From positions 124,001 to 188,000 of the forward strand of contig NZ_JAAVUQ010000005.1 in assembly GCF_018449515.1 (NCBI RefSeq): a DNA stretch of 64,000 nucleotides. Direction: 5' to 3'. Of the stretch, positions 35,862 to 45,951 are shown one piece after another. Below the pieces are notes generated by a model. That model saw only the letters and a list, made by a program, of their open reading frames with translations. It was not told the DNA's origin and ran no database searches. This stretch comes from Caballeronia sp. dw_19. GTDB lineage: Bacteria; Pseudomonadota; Gammaproteobacteria; Burkholderiales; Burkholderiaceae. The stretch's first letter is position 1; every line of letters starts with the position of its first letter. Position numbers and translations under genes: made by a program.

Positions 35862-37568
35862 ATGACCCGAATCGTCACCCGCGCGCCCTCTCCCGCCGAT
35901 GCCGCCGTCCTCGTGCGACATGGCGTTCATCCTGTCATTGCGCGTCTGTATGCATCGCGTGGCGTGTGTTCGCCGGAAGAGATCGAGACCGAACTCAAGA
36001 AATTGCACGCGCCCGTCGGGCTGAAAGGTTGCGATGAAGCCGCCGCCGTACTCGCCGACGCGCTCGCGGCGAAACGCCGCATGCTGGTCGTCGCCGACTA
36101 CGATTGCGACGGCGCCACCGCTTGCGCCGTTGCCGTGCGCGGCTTGCGGATGTTCGGCGCGCAGATCGATTACCTGGTGCCGAACCGGTTCGAATACGGC
36201 TATGGCCTGACGCCGGAAATCGTTGCTCTGGCCGCGCGCCGCGCGGGCGGGAAGCCGGATCTGTTGATTACCGTGGACAACGGCATTGCGAGCGTGGATG
36301 GCGTCGAGGCTGCGAATGCGTTGGGTATCGACGTGCTGGTGACCGATCACCACCTACCCGGCGATGAACTGCCGCCCGCGCGCGCCATCGTCAATCCGAA
36401 CCAGCCGGGCTGTGCGTTTCCGAGTAAATGCATCGCGGGCGTGGGGGTCATTTTCTATGTGCTGCTCGCATTGCGGGCGGAGCTGCGTCGTCGCGATGCT
36501 TTCACCACCGACGCGCCTGAACCGCGTCTGGACGGCCTGCTCGATCTGGTTGCGCTCGGCACGGTCGCCGACGTCGTGAAGCTCGATCCGAACAACCGGA
36601 TCCTGGTCGCGCAGGGCCTGAAGCGGATTCGCGCGGGACGAATGCAACCGGGCATCGCGGCGCTGTTCCGCGCGGCTGCGCGCGATGCGCGCGCAGCGTC
36701 CGGATTCGATCTCGGTTTTGCGCTTGGGCCGAGGCTGAATGCGGCGGGACGGTTATCGGATATGTCGCTTGGGATTGAATGCCTGATCACCGATGACATC
36801 GGCCGCGCATGGGAACTCGCGCAGCAACTGGATTCGATCAATCGCGAGCGGCGTGAAATCGAAGCCGGGATGCAGGAACAGGCGCTTGAGGAACTTGCCA
36901 ATATCGATCCTTCGGATTCAGCCACGTTGACGCTGTTTAATCCGGCGTGGCATCAGGGCGTGATCGGGATTGTCGCGGGGCGGCTGAAGGAGAAGTTTCA
37001 CCGGCCATCGTTCACGTTTGCTCATGCCGATGACAGCGGGGTTTTATCGAAGGGATCGGGGCGCTCGATTCCGGGGTTTCATCTGCGCGATGCGGTCGAC
37101 CTGATTTCCAAGCGCGAGCCTGGGATGATCGTGAAATTCGGCGGCCACGCAATGGCGGCTGGGATGACCATTGTTACCGCTGACATCGCGCGGTTTACTG
37201 CGGCGTTTGAAGCCGTCGGGCGCGAGTGGTTGACGTCCGATGCCTTGTCACGGGTGGTCGAAACCGACGGCGAACTCGAGGACGCTTATTTCACGCCGCA
37301 GTTTGTTGAATTGATCGATGGCGCGGTGTGGGGGCAAGGCTTTCCGGCGCCCGTGTTTTCCGGGGAGTTTGAAGTGGCGTCCCAGGCGCTGGTCAAGGAC
37401 AAGCATTTGAAGCTGCAATTGCGGCGCGGGCAGCAGCGGTTCAACGCTATCTGGTTTAATCACACGGAAACGCTGCCCACACGCACCGTCGTGGCGTACC
37501 GGCTCGTTTCCGATACCTGGAACGGAGTCGCGCGGGTACAGATGATCGTGGAACATGCGCTGGGGTAA
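35862..37568 (+). CDS. recJ: Single-stranded-DNA exonuclease RecJ
   Basis: RecJ degrades single-stranded DNA 5'-3' in recombination and mismatch repair. The 568-residue protein has the DHH-family motifs: VVADYDCDGATA (79-84), VDNG (about 140), VTDHH (about 163-167), GTVADVVKL, GPRLNAAGRL and the C-terminal DHHA1 domain with KFGGHAMAAGMT, then the OB fold. It is standard length. It lies downstream of the RpfE-like gene and upstream of prfB. Confidence 0.95.
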   Translation: MTRIVTRAPSPADAAVLVRHGVHPVIARLYASRGVCSPEEIETELKKLHAPVGLKGCDEAAAVLADALAAKRRMLVVADYDCDGATACAVAVRGLRMFGAQIDYLVPNRFEYGYGLTPEIVALAARRAGGKPDLLITVDNGIASVDGVEAANALGIDVLVTDHHLPGDELPPARAIVNPNQPGCAFPSKCIAGVGVIFYVLLALRAELRRRDAFTTDAPEPRLDGLLDLVALGTVADVVKLDPNNRILVAQGLKRIRAGRMQPGIAALFRAAARDARAASGFDLGFALGPRLNAAGRLSDMSLGIECLITDDIGRAWELAQQLDSINRERREIEAGMQEQALEELANIDPSDSATLTLFNPAWHQGVIGIVAGRLKEKFHRPSFTFAHADDSGVLSKGSGRSIPGFHLRDAVDLISKREPGMIVKFGGHAMAAGMTIVTADIARFTAAFEAVGREWLTSDALSRVVETDGELEDAYFTPQFVELIDGAVWGQGFPAPVFSGEFEVASQALVKDKHLKLQLRRGQQRFNAIWFNHTETLPTRTVVAYRLVSDTWNGVARVQMIVEHALG

Positions 37569-37717
37569 GGCGCGTCCGGCCTGGACCACTCATGCCCCCC
37601 GCCATCCGTGCGAACGACCCGCGCGCGCTCCCGCGGCGGCGGCCTTGGGCGTCCAGCAGGCACCCCGTCCTAAGCTATAATTTCCCTCTTAGCCAAAAAA
37701 CCTGAAAACGATCAAAA

Positions 37718-38822
37718 ATGGAAGCGGAACGTCTAAACGCAATCGAGAACCTCCTCGCCGACCTGCGCCGTCGCGCTGGCGAGCTCCGGGGGTATCTTTG
37801 ACTACGACGACAAGGCCTTGCGTCTTGAAGAAGTAAATCGGGTACTAGAAGACCCGAACGTCTGGAACGACTCGAAAAACGCCCAGGCCCTGGGCCGCGA
37901 GAAAAAGCTGCTGGACAACGTCGTCTCCACCATCACGGACCTCGATAACGATCTTCGCGACACGCAAGATCTCTTCGACATGGCCCGCGAAGAAAACGAC
38001 GAAGACACGCTCGTCTCATGCGAAGCGGACACGGCAGCGCTCGAAAAACGCGTCGAAGACATGGAATTCCGCCGGATGTTCTCGAACCCGGCCGACCCGA
38101 ACAACTGCTTCATCGATATCCAGGCCGGCGCCGGCGGCACGGAAGCGTGCGACTGGGCCGCAATGTTGATGCGCCAGTACCTTCGCTACTGTGAACGCAA
38201 AGGCTTCAAGACCGAAGTTCTCGAAGAATCCGACGGCGACGTTGCCGGTATCAAAAGCGCGACCATCAAGGTTGAAGGCGAATACGCGTACGGCTTCCTG
38301 CGCACGGAAACGGGCGTTCATCGGCTGGTACGCAAATCGCCCTTCGACTCATCGGGCGGACGCCATACGTCGTTTTCATCGATCTTCGTGTATCCGGAAG
38401 TCGACGATTCCATCGAAATCGATATCAATCCGGCCGACATTCGCACCGACACGTATCGCGCATCGGGCGCCGGCGGCCAGCACATCAACAAGACCGATTC
38501 GGCCGTGCGCCTGACTCACGCGCCCACCGGGATTGTTGTGCAGTGCCAGAACGACCGCTCGCAACACCGTAACCGCGCCGAAGCCATGCAGATGCTGAAA
38601 GCGAAGTTGTACGAGTTCGAAATGCGCAAGCGGCAGGTTGAGAAAGACAACCTGGAAAACAGCAAGACCGACGTGGGCTGGGGTCACCAGATCCGCTCGT
38701 ACGTGCTCGATAACAGCCGCATCAAGGACTTGCGCACGAACGTGGAAATCAGCAACACGAAAGCCGTGCTGGACGGCGACCTGGACGACTTCATCGGCGC
38801 GAGTCTCAAACAGGGCGTATAA
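37718..38822 (+). CDS. prfB: Peptide chain release factor 2, expressed by programmed +1 frameshift
   Basis: RF2 terminates at UGA and UAA. The coding sequence is 37718-37798 joined to 37800-38822. The first frame codes 27 residues ([27 protein letters not shown]) and meets TGA at 37799; skipping T37799 continues as [12 protein letters not shown], giving 367 residues. The recognition tripeptide SPF is in [12 protein letters not shown] and the catalytic GGQ in [14 protein letters not shown]. The frameshift makes RF2 self-limiting: low RF2 slows decoding of the in-frame UGA and favours the shift. lysS follows, as in E. coli. Confidence 0.97.
37786..37802 (+). promoter_or_regulatory. prfB programmed +1 frameshift site
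   Basis: The sequence CCGGGGGTATCTTTGAC contains a Shine-Dalgarno-like GGGGG three bases before the slippery CTT TGA C, identical in layout to the E. coli prfB site. Ribosomes slip from CTT to TTT and continue in the +1 frame. Confidence 0.95.
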
Positions 38823-39067
38823 GCAAAAGTCGAGCAAATGGCGCGGCTTCAGTAACACGCCGCCGCGCCAACCGCATCGTTTCGACGTTGCTTCGTTCAC
38901 GGCAATCCATCGCAGCATTGCATCGCTAATATTTTGCGACCATCCGTGTGCCTGTGTTCCTGCGCTGTGTTTCAACCTTGTCATTCACGCGGTGAAACGC
39001 AAACAACCTGGACGCAGTTCAGGCCCACGACCACGCCGCAATCATCGCACTCAAAGCCAAACACATC

Positions 39068-40594
39068 ATGACCGAACCGACTCAGCCGGGCGCAGCTCCC
39101 GAACTGGAAGAAAACCAGATCCTCGCCGAGCGTCGCGACAAACTCCGTGCGCTGCGTGAGCAAGGAATCGCATTTCCGAACGATTTCCGGCCGACACACC
39201 AAGCCGCCGCGCTGCAATCCGACTACGCCGATAAAGACAAGGAAGCGCTCGAAGCCGAGCCGCTGCAAGTCGCGGTCGCGGGCCGGATGATGTTGAAACG
39301 CGTGATGGGCAAGGCCAGTTTTGCGACGGTGCAAGACGGCAGCGGCCAGATCCAGTTCTTCATCACGCCCGCCGACGTCGGCCAGGAAGTCTACGACGCG
39401 TTCAAGAAGTGGGATCTGGGCGACATCATCGCGACGAAGGGTGTTTTGTTCCGCACGAACAAGGGCGAATTGTCGGTGCGTTGCACGGAACTGCGCCTGC
39501 TGACCAAAGCGCTGCGCCCTCTTCCCGATAAATTCCACGGCCTCGCCGATCAGGAAATGCGCTATCGCCAGCGTTATGTCGACCTGATCGTGACGCCGGA
39601 AACGCGCCAGACGTTTATTGCGCGCACGAAAGCGTTCGCGTCGATCCGCAGCTTCATGGCGAAGGCGGATTTCATGGAAGTGGAAACGCCGATGCTGCAT
39701 CCGATTCCCGGCGGCGCGGCAGCGAAGCCGTTCGTCACGCATCACAACGCGCTCGACATGCAGATGTTCCTGCGTATCGCGCCGGAACTGTATTTGAAGC
39801 GCCTGGTTGTCGGTGGCTTCGAACGCGTGTTCGAAATCAACCGGAATTTCCGTAACGAAGGCGTGTCGCCGCGACACAACCCCGAGTTCACCATGATGGA
39901 GTTCTACGCCGCGTACACGGACTACACGTGGATGATGGACTTCACCGAAGCGCTGATCCGTCAGGCGGCCATCGATGCGCGCGGCGACGCGAACATCGTG
40001 TATCAAGGGCGTGAACTGGATTTGTCGAAGCCGTTCCATCGGTTGACGATCTGCGAAGCGATCCAGAAATACGCGCCGCAATACACGAACGAACAACTCG
40101 CCGATGCCGCGTTCCTGCGCACCGAGTTGAAGAAGTTCGGCGTCGATGCATCGCAGCCGCAGTTTTTGAACGCAGGCGTCGGTTCGTTGCAACTCGCGCT
40201 GTTCGAGGAAACGGCCGAATCGCAATTGTGGGAGCCGACGTTTATTGTCGACTATCCGCTGGAAGTCTCGCCGTTGGCGCGGGCATCGGACACGGCTCCG
40301 GGCATTACGGAACGCTTCGAGTTGTTCATTGTGGGGCGTGAGATTGCGAACGGTTTCTCGGAGCTGAATGATCCGGAAGATCAGGCAGCGCGGTTCCAGA
40401 AACAAGTCGACCAGAAAGATGCCGGCGACGAGGAAGCCATGTTCTACGACGCCGACTACATTCGCGCGCTGGAACACGGCATGCCGCCGACGGGCGGCTG
40501 CGGAATCGGTATCGACCGGCTGGTCATGTTGCTGACCGATAGCCCAAGCATTCGCGACGTCATCCTGTTTCCGCATTTGCGTCGCGAAGACTGA
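39068..40594 (+). CDS. lysS: Lysyl-tRNA synthetase (class II)
   Basis: LysS charges tRNA-Lys. The 508-residue protein has the anticodon-binding OB fold (about 65-160), class II motif 1 around [29 protein letters not shown], motif 2 in [31 protein letters not shown], and motif 3 in [19 protein letters not shown]. It starts with ATG at 39068, 245 bases after prfB. A terminator follows. Confidence 0.96.
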   Translation: MTEPTQPGAAPELEENQILAERRDKLRALREQGIAFPNDFRPTHQAAALQSDYADKDKEALEAEPLQVAVAGRMMLKRVMGKASFATVQDGSGQIQFFITPADVGQEVYDAFKKWDLGDIIATKGVLFRTNKGELSVRCTELRLLTKALRPLPDKFHGLADQEMRYRQRYVDLIVTPETRQTFIARTKAFASIRSFMAKADFMEVETPMLHPIPGGAAAKPFVTHHNALDMQMFLRIAPELYLKRLVVGGFERVFEINRNFRNEGVSPRHNPEFTMMEFYAAYTDYTWMMDFTEALIRQAAIDARGDANIVYQGRELDLSKPFHRLTICEAIQKYAPQYTNEQLADAAFLRTELKKFGVDASQPQFLNAGVGSLQLALFEETAESQLWEPTFIVDYPLEVSPLARASDTAPGITERFELFIVGREIANGFSELNDPEDQAARFQKQVDQKDAGDEEAMFYDADYIRALEHGMPPTGGCGIGIDRLVMLLTDSPSIRDVILFPHLRRED

Positions 40595-40618
40595 GCGCAC
40601 GCAGGGACGGCAAGTTTG

Positions 40619-40647
40619 TAAAAAAGGTGCGAAAGCGCCTTTTTTTC
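40619..40647 (+). terminator. Rho-independent terminator after lysS
   Basis: AAAAAAGGTGC, tetraloop GAAA, then GCGCCTTTTTTT; one T-G wobble in the stem. Confidence 0.9.
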
Positions 40648-40911
40648 GTCCTGAAGAATGGCTGGATTTGTAACTTTCGGTAAAAACCTCCATCCAAGAC
40701 TACCGCTTGACGCCGGCTTTATCTGGAAAACCCTTATAAAACAAAGCCATCCGGCACATCTTCAATCCGGTGCGTTTCTTGCGACTGATGGATACCTGGA
40801 AACGTTACAAATTGACAAACCTTACGCTTCAGATTGTTCGACACTGCTTTCGTGAATGAGCAACGTCACACCCGGTAATGCCACACTCTGCCTTGAGACG
40901 GAGGTCCAAAA
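40648..40911. other. Non-coding region upstream of the glycine-zipper gene
   Basis: With the terminator this is a 317-base gap. It contains a perfect TTGACA at 40812-40817 but only weak -10 candidates; TTGACG at 40707 also lacks a well-placed partner. I see no ORF with family support. Confidence 0.4.
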
Positions 40912-41658
40912 ATGGATAACAGCAACAACATGACCACATCGAATTCACCGAATCCCGACGCGCCACGCGACCGCAAGATTCATCCGCTGGTGGCAACCGC
41001 CGCGGGCGCGGTGATCATTGCCAGCCTTGCTGCCACGGCAGCAGTCACCGGACTGTTCCCGAAAGCATCGAGTACGTCCCCGACCAACGACCAGACCCAG
41101 GCCGCGCAAGTTGCGACGCAACCGGCAACGCAACCCGCCGAGCCCACTGCTGCTCAGCAACAGCAGGCGCAGCAGGACCAGCTTGCTCAACAGCAAGCTC
41201 AGCAGCGCGCGGCAGCCCAGCAGCAACAACAGCAACAGGCGGCACCTCCTCAGATGGCACAGCAGCAGCCTGTCCCTGCGCAGCAGCCTAACTACGCACA
41301 GCAGCAACCCGCTCAACCCGCCTATTGCTCGACGTGCGGTACGGTGGAAGCGATCTCGGCCGTACGGCATGAAGGGCAGGGAACCGGCATTGGCGCGGTG
41401 GGCGGCGCGGTCGCAGGCGGCCTTATCGGGAATCAGTTCGGACGCGGAGGCGGTCGAACTGGCATGACGATTCTCGGCGCGCTCGGCGGTGGCCTGGGCG
41501 GCAATGCGGTCGAAAAACATCTGCGCAGCGAAACCGATTATTCGGTACGCGTGCGGATGGAAAGCGGCAAGACGCGTTACTTCACGTATCGCCAAGCGCC
41601 GCCGTTCAGTCAAGGGCAACGCGTGCGGATTGAAAACGGCACGCTGGCTGCGGGCTGA
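40912..41658 (+). CDS. Glycine-zipper 2TM membrane protein with Gln-rich linker
   Basis: This 248-residue protein has an N-terminal cytosolic stub, a membrane segment (HPLVATAAGAVIIASLAATAAVTGLF, about 24-49), a Pro/Gln/Ala linker (about 55-140, long runs of CAG/CAA codons), a CSTCG motif with GTVEAISAV, a glycine zipper (GTGIGAVGGAVAGGLIGNQFG and GMTILGALGGGLGGNAVEK) and a small beta domain. This is the SlyB/17-kDa-antigen (glycine zipper 2TM) architecture. The role is unknown; it may help keep envelope integrity. A strong terminator follows. Confidence 0.85.
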   Translation: MDNSNNMTTSNSPNPDAPRDRKIHPLVATAAGAVIIASLAATAAVTGLFPKASSTSPTNDQTQAAQVATQPATQPAEPTAAQQQQAQQDQLAQQQAQQRAAAQQQQQQQAAPPQMAQQQPVPAQQPNYAQQQPAQPAYCSTCGTVEAISAVRHEGQGTGIGAVGGAVAGGLIGNQFGRGGGRTGMTILGALGGGLGGNAVEKHLRSETDYSVRVRMESGKTRYFTYRQAPPFSQGQRVRIENGTLAAG

Positions 41659-41694
41659 TTTATAGCCGGAAATTTCAGAAACGAAGCCACAAAA

Positions 41695-41730
41695 GCAAAA
41701 CGGCGATTCCCGATGGAATCGCCGTTTTGC
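41695..41730. terminator. Bidirectional terminator between the glycine-zipper gene and iscX
   Basis: GCAAAACGGCGATTCC, loop CGAT, GGAATCGCCGTTTTGC: a perfect 16-bp stem serving two converging operons. Confidence 0.92.
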
Positions 41731-41770
41731 CTTGTCCGCAGCGTTTGCGGTTCGAGAAAACCAACCGGAT

Positions 41771-41968
41771 TCAATAATCCGCGTCTTCAATCCACGCCGC
41801 CTGGATCGCTTCGAGAATCTTCTCGTTGGACCTTGCAGGGTCGTCGTCGAAGCCCGGAAGCTCTGTCACCCAGCGATGCAAATCCGTAAATCGCACGAAT
41901 TGCGGATCGACGTTCTGATGCGCGTCGGTCAGTGCCATCGCGATATCCTGCGTATCTGTCCACTTCAT
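41771..41968 (-). CDS. iscX: IscX (YfhJ)
   Basis: IscX binds IscS and iron and modulates cluster assembly. This 65-residue protein has the conserved WTDTQDIAMALTDAHQNVDP, FTDLHRWV and EKILEAIQAAWIEDAD. It ends the isc operon, 37 bases after fdx. Confidence 0.92.
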   Translation of the reverse strand: MKWTDTQDIAMALTDAHQNVDPQFVRFTDLHRWVTELPGFDDDPARSNEKILEAIQAAWIEDADY

Positions 41969-42004
41969 GGCGAGCGCTCCTGTCTCGTGGTCGCTGATTT
42001 AAGT

Positions 42005-42346
42005 TCAGTGATTCTCTTTGGCGTGGTTGATGGTGTAGCGCGGAATCTCGACAACCAGATCCTCGTCCGCCGGCGCCATCGCCTGACATGATAACCGCGA
42101 CGTCGGCTCAAGTCCCCAGGCCTTGTCGAGCAAATCGTCCTCGTCCTCCTCCGACGGCACAAGCGCGTTGAAACCCTCGCGAATGATCACGTGACAGGTC
42201 GTGCACGCGCACGATTTTTCGCACGCATGTTCAATCTCGATGCCGTTGTCCAGCAAGTTGTCGCAAATGCTCTTCGACGTATCCGCGTCAATCACAGCGC
42301 CGTCAGGACACAATTCCACGTGGGGTAATACTACGATCTGAGGCAT
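42005..42346 (-). CDS. fdx: ISC-type [2Fe-2S] ferredoxin
   Basis: This 113-residue adrenodoxin-like ferredoxin supplies electrons to the Isc machinery. The four cluster cysteines appear in EHACEKSCACTTCHVII (C-X5-C-X2-C layout) and SRLSCQAM. It is between hscA and iscX. Confidence 0.93.
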   Translation of the reverse strand: MPQIVVLPHVELCPDGAVIDADTSKSICDNLLDNGIEIEHACEKSCACTTCHVIIREGFNALVPSEEDEDDLLDKAWGLEPTSRLSCQAMAPADEDLVVEIPRYTINHAKENH

Positions 42347-42400
42347 GAATTTCTTTCCGTTCTTTGTACGTGAGAGGCTCGGCGCGTCGTCAGTGAATAG

Positions 42401-44266
42401 TCAGACTTCGTCGAGCCTGCGGCCGGCGAGCGCGCGGCGAATGCTCTTGTTCATGCGGCGGGCAGCGAATTCATCGGTGGCGGCGGCAAGCTCTTTCGTC
42501 GCCGTTTCGATGGCATCAACGCTGTCCCCGCCCGTGACCGCCGAGAGCTTGACGATCAGCGCTTCAATGTTGACCCGCTCCGCTTCGTCCAGCAGTTCAC
42601 CGTCCACGCCGAGCGCCGCCTGCGATGCTTCCACCAAGCGCTGCGCGTCGACCTGCGCCTCGCGCAACGCACGGGCGCGCATGTCGACTTCGGCGGTCGT
42701 GAAGCTTTCTTCCAGCATGCGGGCGACGTCGTCATCGGCGAGACCGTAGGATGGCTTCACCACCACCGACGCCTCCACGCCCGACAATTGCTCGCGCGCG
42801 AACACGGATAACAACCCGTCCGCGTCTACCTGATACGTCACGCGAATGCGCGCAGCACCGGCGGCCATGGCGGGAATGCCCCTTAACTCGAAACGCGCGA
42901 GGGAACGGCAGTCCGAGACCAGCTCGCGCTCGCCTTGCACGACGTGGATTGCCATCGCCGTCTGGCCATCTTTGAAGGTCGTGAAATCCTGCGCGCGTGC
43001 GACCGGAATGGTCGAGTTGCGCGGAATGATCTTCTCGGTCAATCCGCCCATGGTCTCAACGCCGAGCGACAGCGGAATGACATCGAGCAGCAGCCAGTCA
43101 TCGCCTTCTCCGCGACGATTTCCCGCGAGCAGGTCCGCCTGGATGGCGGCACCGAGCGCCACGACCTGATCCGGATCGAGATTGGTCAACGGCGGCTGGC
43201 CGAAGTAAGTTTGCACCGCGCGGCGGATCACCGGCATGCGCGTGGCACCGCCAACGAGCACCACACCCTTGATCTCGGCGGGCGCGACCTTGGCGTCGCG
43301 CAAGGCCTTGCGCGTGGGAGTCAAAGTGCGGGCGACCAGTGCGTCAGTCAGCGTAGCGAAGTCGCTTTCGGTGATAGTGAAATCGATTTGCTTGCCATCG
43401 GACAACGTGGCTTGAATGGTGGCCTCAGGCGCGTCGGACAGCGCTTCCTTAGCCGTGCGCACGCGATCCAGCAGCAGACGCACGTCTTCCGGCGTAGCGG
43501 GCGTTACCTTGGATTTCACCAGCACATGCCGATACAGCATCGCATCGAAATCGTCGCCGCCGAGCGCTGAATCGCCGCCCGCTGCGAGCACTTCGAACAC
43601 GCCCTTCGTGAGCTTGAGGATCGACAGATCGAAGGTCCCGCCGCCCAGGTCATACACGGCATACAAACCTTCCGATGCATTGTCCAGCCCGTACGCAATC
43701 GCCGCGGCGGTCGGTTCGTTCAGGAGGCGCAGCACGTTCAAACCGGCGAGTTTCGCGGCGTCTTTCGTGGCTTGCCGCTGGGCTTCATCGAAGTAAGCAG
43801 GAACCGTGATCACCGCGCCGACCAGCTCGTCGGCAAGCGTGTCTTCCGCGCGATATCGCAGCGTCGCCAAAATTTCCGCCGATACTTCCACCGGACTTTT
43901 CACGCCGTCGATGGTGCGAATCTGTACCATGCCGGGTGCATCGACGAAATCGTACGGCGCGTTTTCCGCCCCTTCCACTTCGCTTTTGCCGCGGCCCATG
44001 AAGCGCTTCACCGACACAATGGTATTGCGCGGATCGAGCGCCGCTTCTTCCTTCGCCACGCGGCCGATCCGCCGGCCGCCCTTCTCCAGATACCGGACCA
44101 CTGACGGCAGCAAGTAATGGCCGTCTTCGTCGGGCAGCACTTCGGCCACGCTGTTGCGCACGGCGGCAACCAGCGAATTGGTCGTACCGAGGTCGATACC
44201 CACAGCTACCCGCCGCTGATGCGGCGCCGGAGCCATGCCGGGTTCTGAAATTTGCAGTAAAGCCAT
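42401..44266 (-). CDS. hscA: Fe-S biogenesis Hsp70 chaperone HscA
   Basis: HscA binds the LPPVK motif of IscU and, with HscB, promotes cluster transfer. The 621-residue protein has the Hsp70 ATPase phosphate loops ([39 protein letters not shown]) and a peptide-binding domain ([14 protein letters not shown]). Its substrate-binding lid is shorter than that of DnaK. It sits between hscB and fdx. Confidence 0.95.
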   Translation of the reverse strand: MALLQISEPGMAPAPHQRRVAVGIDLGTTNSLVAAVRNSVAEVLPDEDGHYLLPSVVRYLEKGGRRIGRVAKEEAALDPRNTIVSVKRFMGRGKSEVEGAENAPYDFVDAPGMVQIRTIDGVKSPVEVSAEILATLRYRAEDTLADELVGAVITVPAYFDEAQRQATKDAAKLAGLNVLRLLNEPTAAAIAYGLDNASEGLYAVYDLGGGTFDLSILKLTKGVFEVLAAGGDSALGGDDFDAMLYRHVLVKSKVTPATPEDVRLLLDRVRTAKEALSDAPEATIQATLSDGKQIDFTITESDFATLTDALVARTLTPTRKALRDAKVAPAEIKGVVLVGGATRMPVIRRAVQTYFGQPPLTNLDPDQVVALGAAIQADLLAGNRRGEGDDWLLLDVIPLSLGVETMGGLTEKIIPRNSTIPVARAQDFTTFKDGQTAMAIHVVQGERELVSDCRSLARFELRGIPAMAAGAARIRVTYQVDADGLLSVFAREQLSGVEASVVVKPSYGLADDDVARMLEESFTTAEVDMRARALREAQVDAQRLVEASQAALGVDGELLDEAERVNIEALIVKLSAVTGGDSVDAIETATKELAAATDEFAARRMNKSIRRALAGRRLDEV

Positions 44267-44317
44267 CGTTGATCTAGTGGGGGTTGGTGTCGTCTGGTTT
44301 TATATATGGCGTCAGGC

Positions 44318-44842
44318 TCAGTCGAGCTTCTCGATCTGCACGCCGATCTCGCTCGCCACGCGCTCAATGAACATCAGCTGGCGCACGGCTTCGCTCGCCG
44401 CCTGGTCGGAATGGCTGTCGATCAGCGCCGCTAGTTTTTCAAAGCGGATACGTTCCTGATCGCGCAACTCACGGAGCAAGTCTTCGAGCGCGCCAAGGTT
44501 CCTGGCGTCAGCCGCGTCCTCTATGTTTTCGCGCCATTCCATTTGCTGCATCAGGAAGGCCGGTTCCATCGCGGTGTTGTTCTCCGCGTCGGCATGCACG
44601 CCACGCAGCGACAACATATACGTTGCCCGCTTTAGCGGATCGCGCAACGTCTGATACGCCTCGTTCGCCCGCGTGGCCCACTGCATCGCGACGCGTTTCT
44701 GCGCGTCGCCAGCGGCCGCAAAACGATCGGGATGAACCTGCGCCTGCACCGTCCGGTACGCGTCGTCGAGTGTTTTTGCATCGATGGCGTAGGTCGGCGG
44801 GAGGTCAAACAGATCGAAGTGACTGTCGTTGAGCGTTGCCAT
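44318..44842 (-). CDS. hscB: Co-chaperone HscB
   Basis: HscB is the J-protein that delivers IscU to HscA. The 174-residue protein has an N-terminal J-domain (about 8-76) with HPDRF in [10 protein letters not shown] and a C-terminal three-helix IscU-binding domain ([14 protein letters not shown]). It sits between iscA and hscA. Confidence 0.94.
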   Translation of the reverse strand: MATLNDSHFDLFDLPPTYAIDAKTLDDAYRTVQAQVHPDRFAAAGDAQKRVAMQWATRANEAYQTLRDPLKRATYMLSLRGVHADAENNTAMEPAFLMQQMEWRENIEDAADARNLGALEDLLRELRDQERIRFEKLAALIDSHSDQAASEAVRQLMFIERVASEIGVQIEKLD

Positions 44843-44954
44843 GTTGAAAATGAGTGAAAGATCAGCGGAAAGCAGGGCTAAGAGAGACTTCTAAACCGGC
44901 GGCATTAAAGAAAAAGGCGGCACGCGCCGCCTCTTTTGCTGTTCTTGCGCCGCG

Positions 44955-45278
44955 CTATACGCGAAACGATTCGCCGCAACCGCACTCGTCTTTCACGTTC
45001 GGGTTATTGAACTTGAACCCTTCGTTCAGCCCTTCGCGCGCGAAATCCAGCTCGGTCCCGTCGATATAAGCCAGGCTCTTCGGATCGACAATGATCTTCA
45101 CGCCGCTCGACTCGAACACCTGGTCTTCCGGCGCGAGTTCGTCCACATACTCGAGCTTGTAAGCGAGGCCCGAGCAGCCGGTTGTGCGCACGCCGACGCG
45201 CAGGCCAACGCCCTTGCCGCGTCGAACCAGATACTTCTGCACGTGTTGTGCTGCCTTGTCCGTCAACGTGATTGCCAT
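44955..45278 (-). CDS. iscA: A-type iron-sulphur carrier IscA
   Basis: The 107-residue carrier has the three cluster cysteines in [16 protein letters not shown] and [11 protein letters not shown]. It starts with ATG at 45278 and lies between iscU and hscB. Confidence 0.95.
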   Translation of the reverse strand: MAITLTDKAAQHVQKYLVRRGKGVGLRVGVRTTGCSGLAYKLEYVDELAPEDQVFESSGVKIIVDPKSLAYIDGTELDFAREGLNEGFKFNNPNVKDECGCGESFRV

Positions 45279-45441
45279 AGTCTCTCATCAGCAGCCGCTC
45301 GCCCGGAGTCAATCGTTTCTCCGGCCGCCACGCTGCAGCCTTGCTTTGAATCGAAAACCAGAGCGCCTGAAGTCAACTGATCGACTAACTGATCACCCAA
45401 GCGCCCTTCCCGGAACCTGATTGCTGATTACTACCTACCGC

Positions 45442-45870
45442 TTAAGCCGCGTGTTGCTTCGCTTCAACCGGAGCAGCTTCCACCGTGCCCGCACCATGAC
45501 GTTGCTTGTAGTCAGCAACGGCGGCCTTGATTGCGTCTTCGGCCAGGATCGAACAGTGAATCTTTACCGGAGGCAGTGCCAGTTCTTCGGCAATGTGCGT
45601 GTTCTTGATCTCCAGCGCCTGATCCAGCGTCTTGCCCTTCACCCACTCGGTCACGAGCGAGCTGGAAGCAATAGCCGAACCGCAGCCGTATGTCTTGAAC
45701 TTCGCATCCTCGATCACGCCGTCCGCGCCCACGCGGATCTGCAGCTTCATCACGTCGCCACATGCCGGCGCGCCGACCATGCCGGTGCCGACGGTGTCAT
45801 CGTCCTTGCCGAACGAACCGACATTGCGCGGGTTTTCGTAATGGTCCAGAACCTTGTCGCTATAAGCCAT
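45442..45870 (-). CDS. iscU: Iron-sulphur cluster scaffold IscU
   Basis: IscU is the scaffold on which IscS builds clusters. The 142-residue protein has the three cysteines in GAPACGDVM, TYGCGSAIASSS and VKIHCSILAEDAI, and the HscA-binding LPPVK. The C-terminus has a 15-residue Ala/Glu-rich tail (GTVEAAPVEAKQHAA) not found in E. coli IscU. The ATG at 45870 gives MAYSDKVLDHYENPRN; another ATG two codons upstream is weaker. Confidence 0.95.
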   Translation of the reverse strand: MAYSDKVLDHYENPRNVGSFGKDDDTVGTGMVGAPACGDVMKLQIRVGADGVIEDAKFKTYGCGSAIASSSLVTEWVKGKTLDQALEIKNTHIAEELALPPVKIHCSILAEDAIKAAVADYKQRHGAGTVEAAPVEAKQHAA

Positions 45871-45951
45871 GATCAAACTCCTTGAATTCGTATGCGTGTG
45901 CGTTCAAACATGAGCGCAAATGAGCCGCCGTCAAAGCGGCCAGCCAAGCGC

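Noticed and set aside
38981-40693. 570-codon open frame opposite lysS
   Set aside because: Antisense shadow of lysS; no ribosome site or domain.
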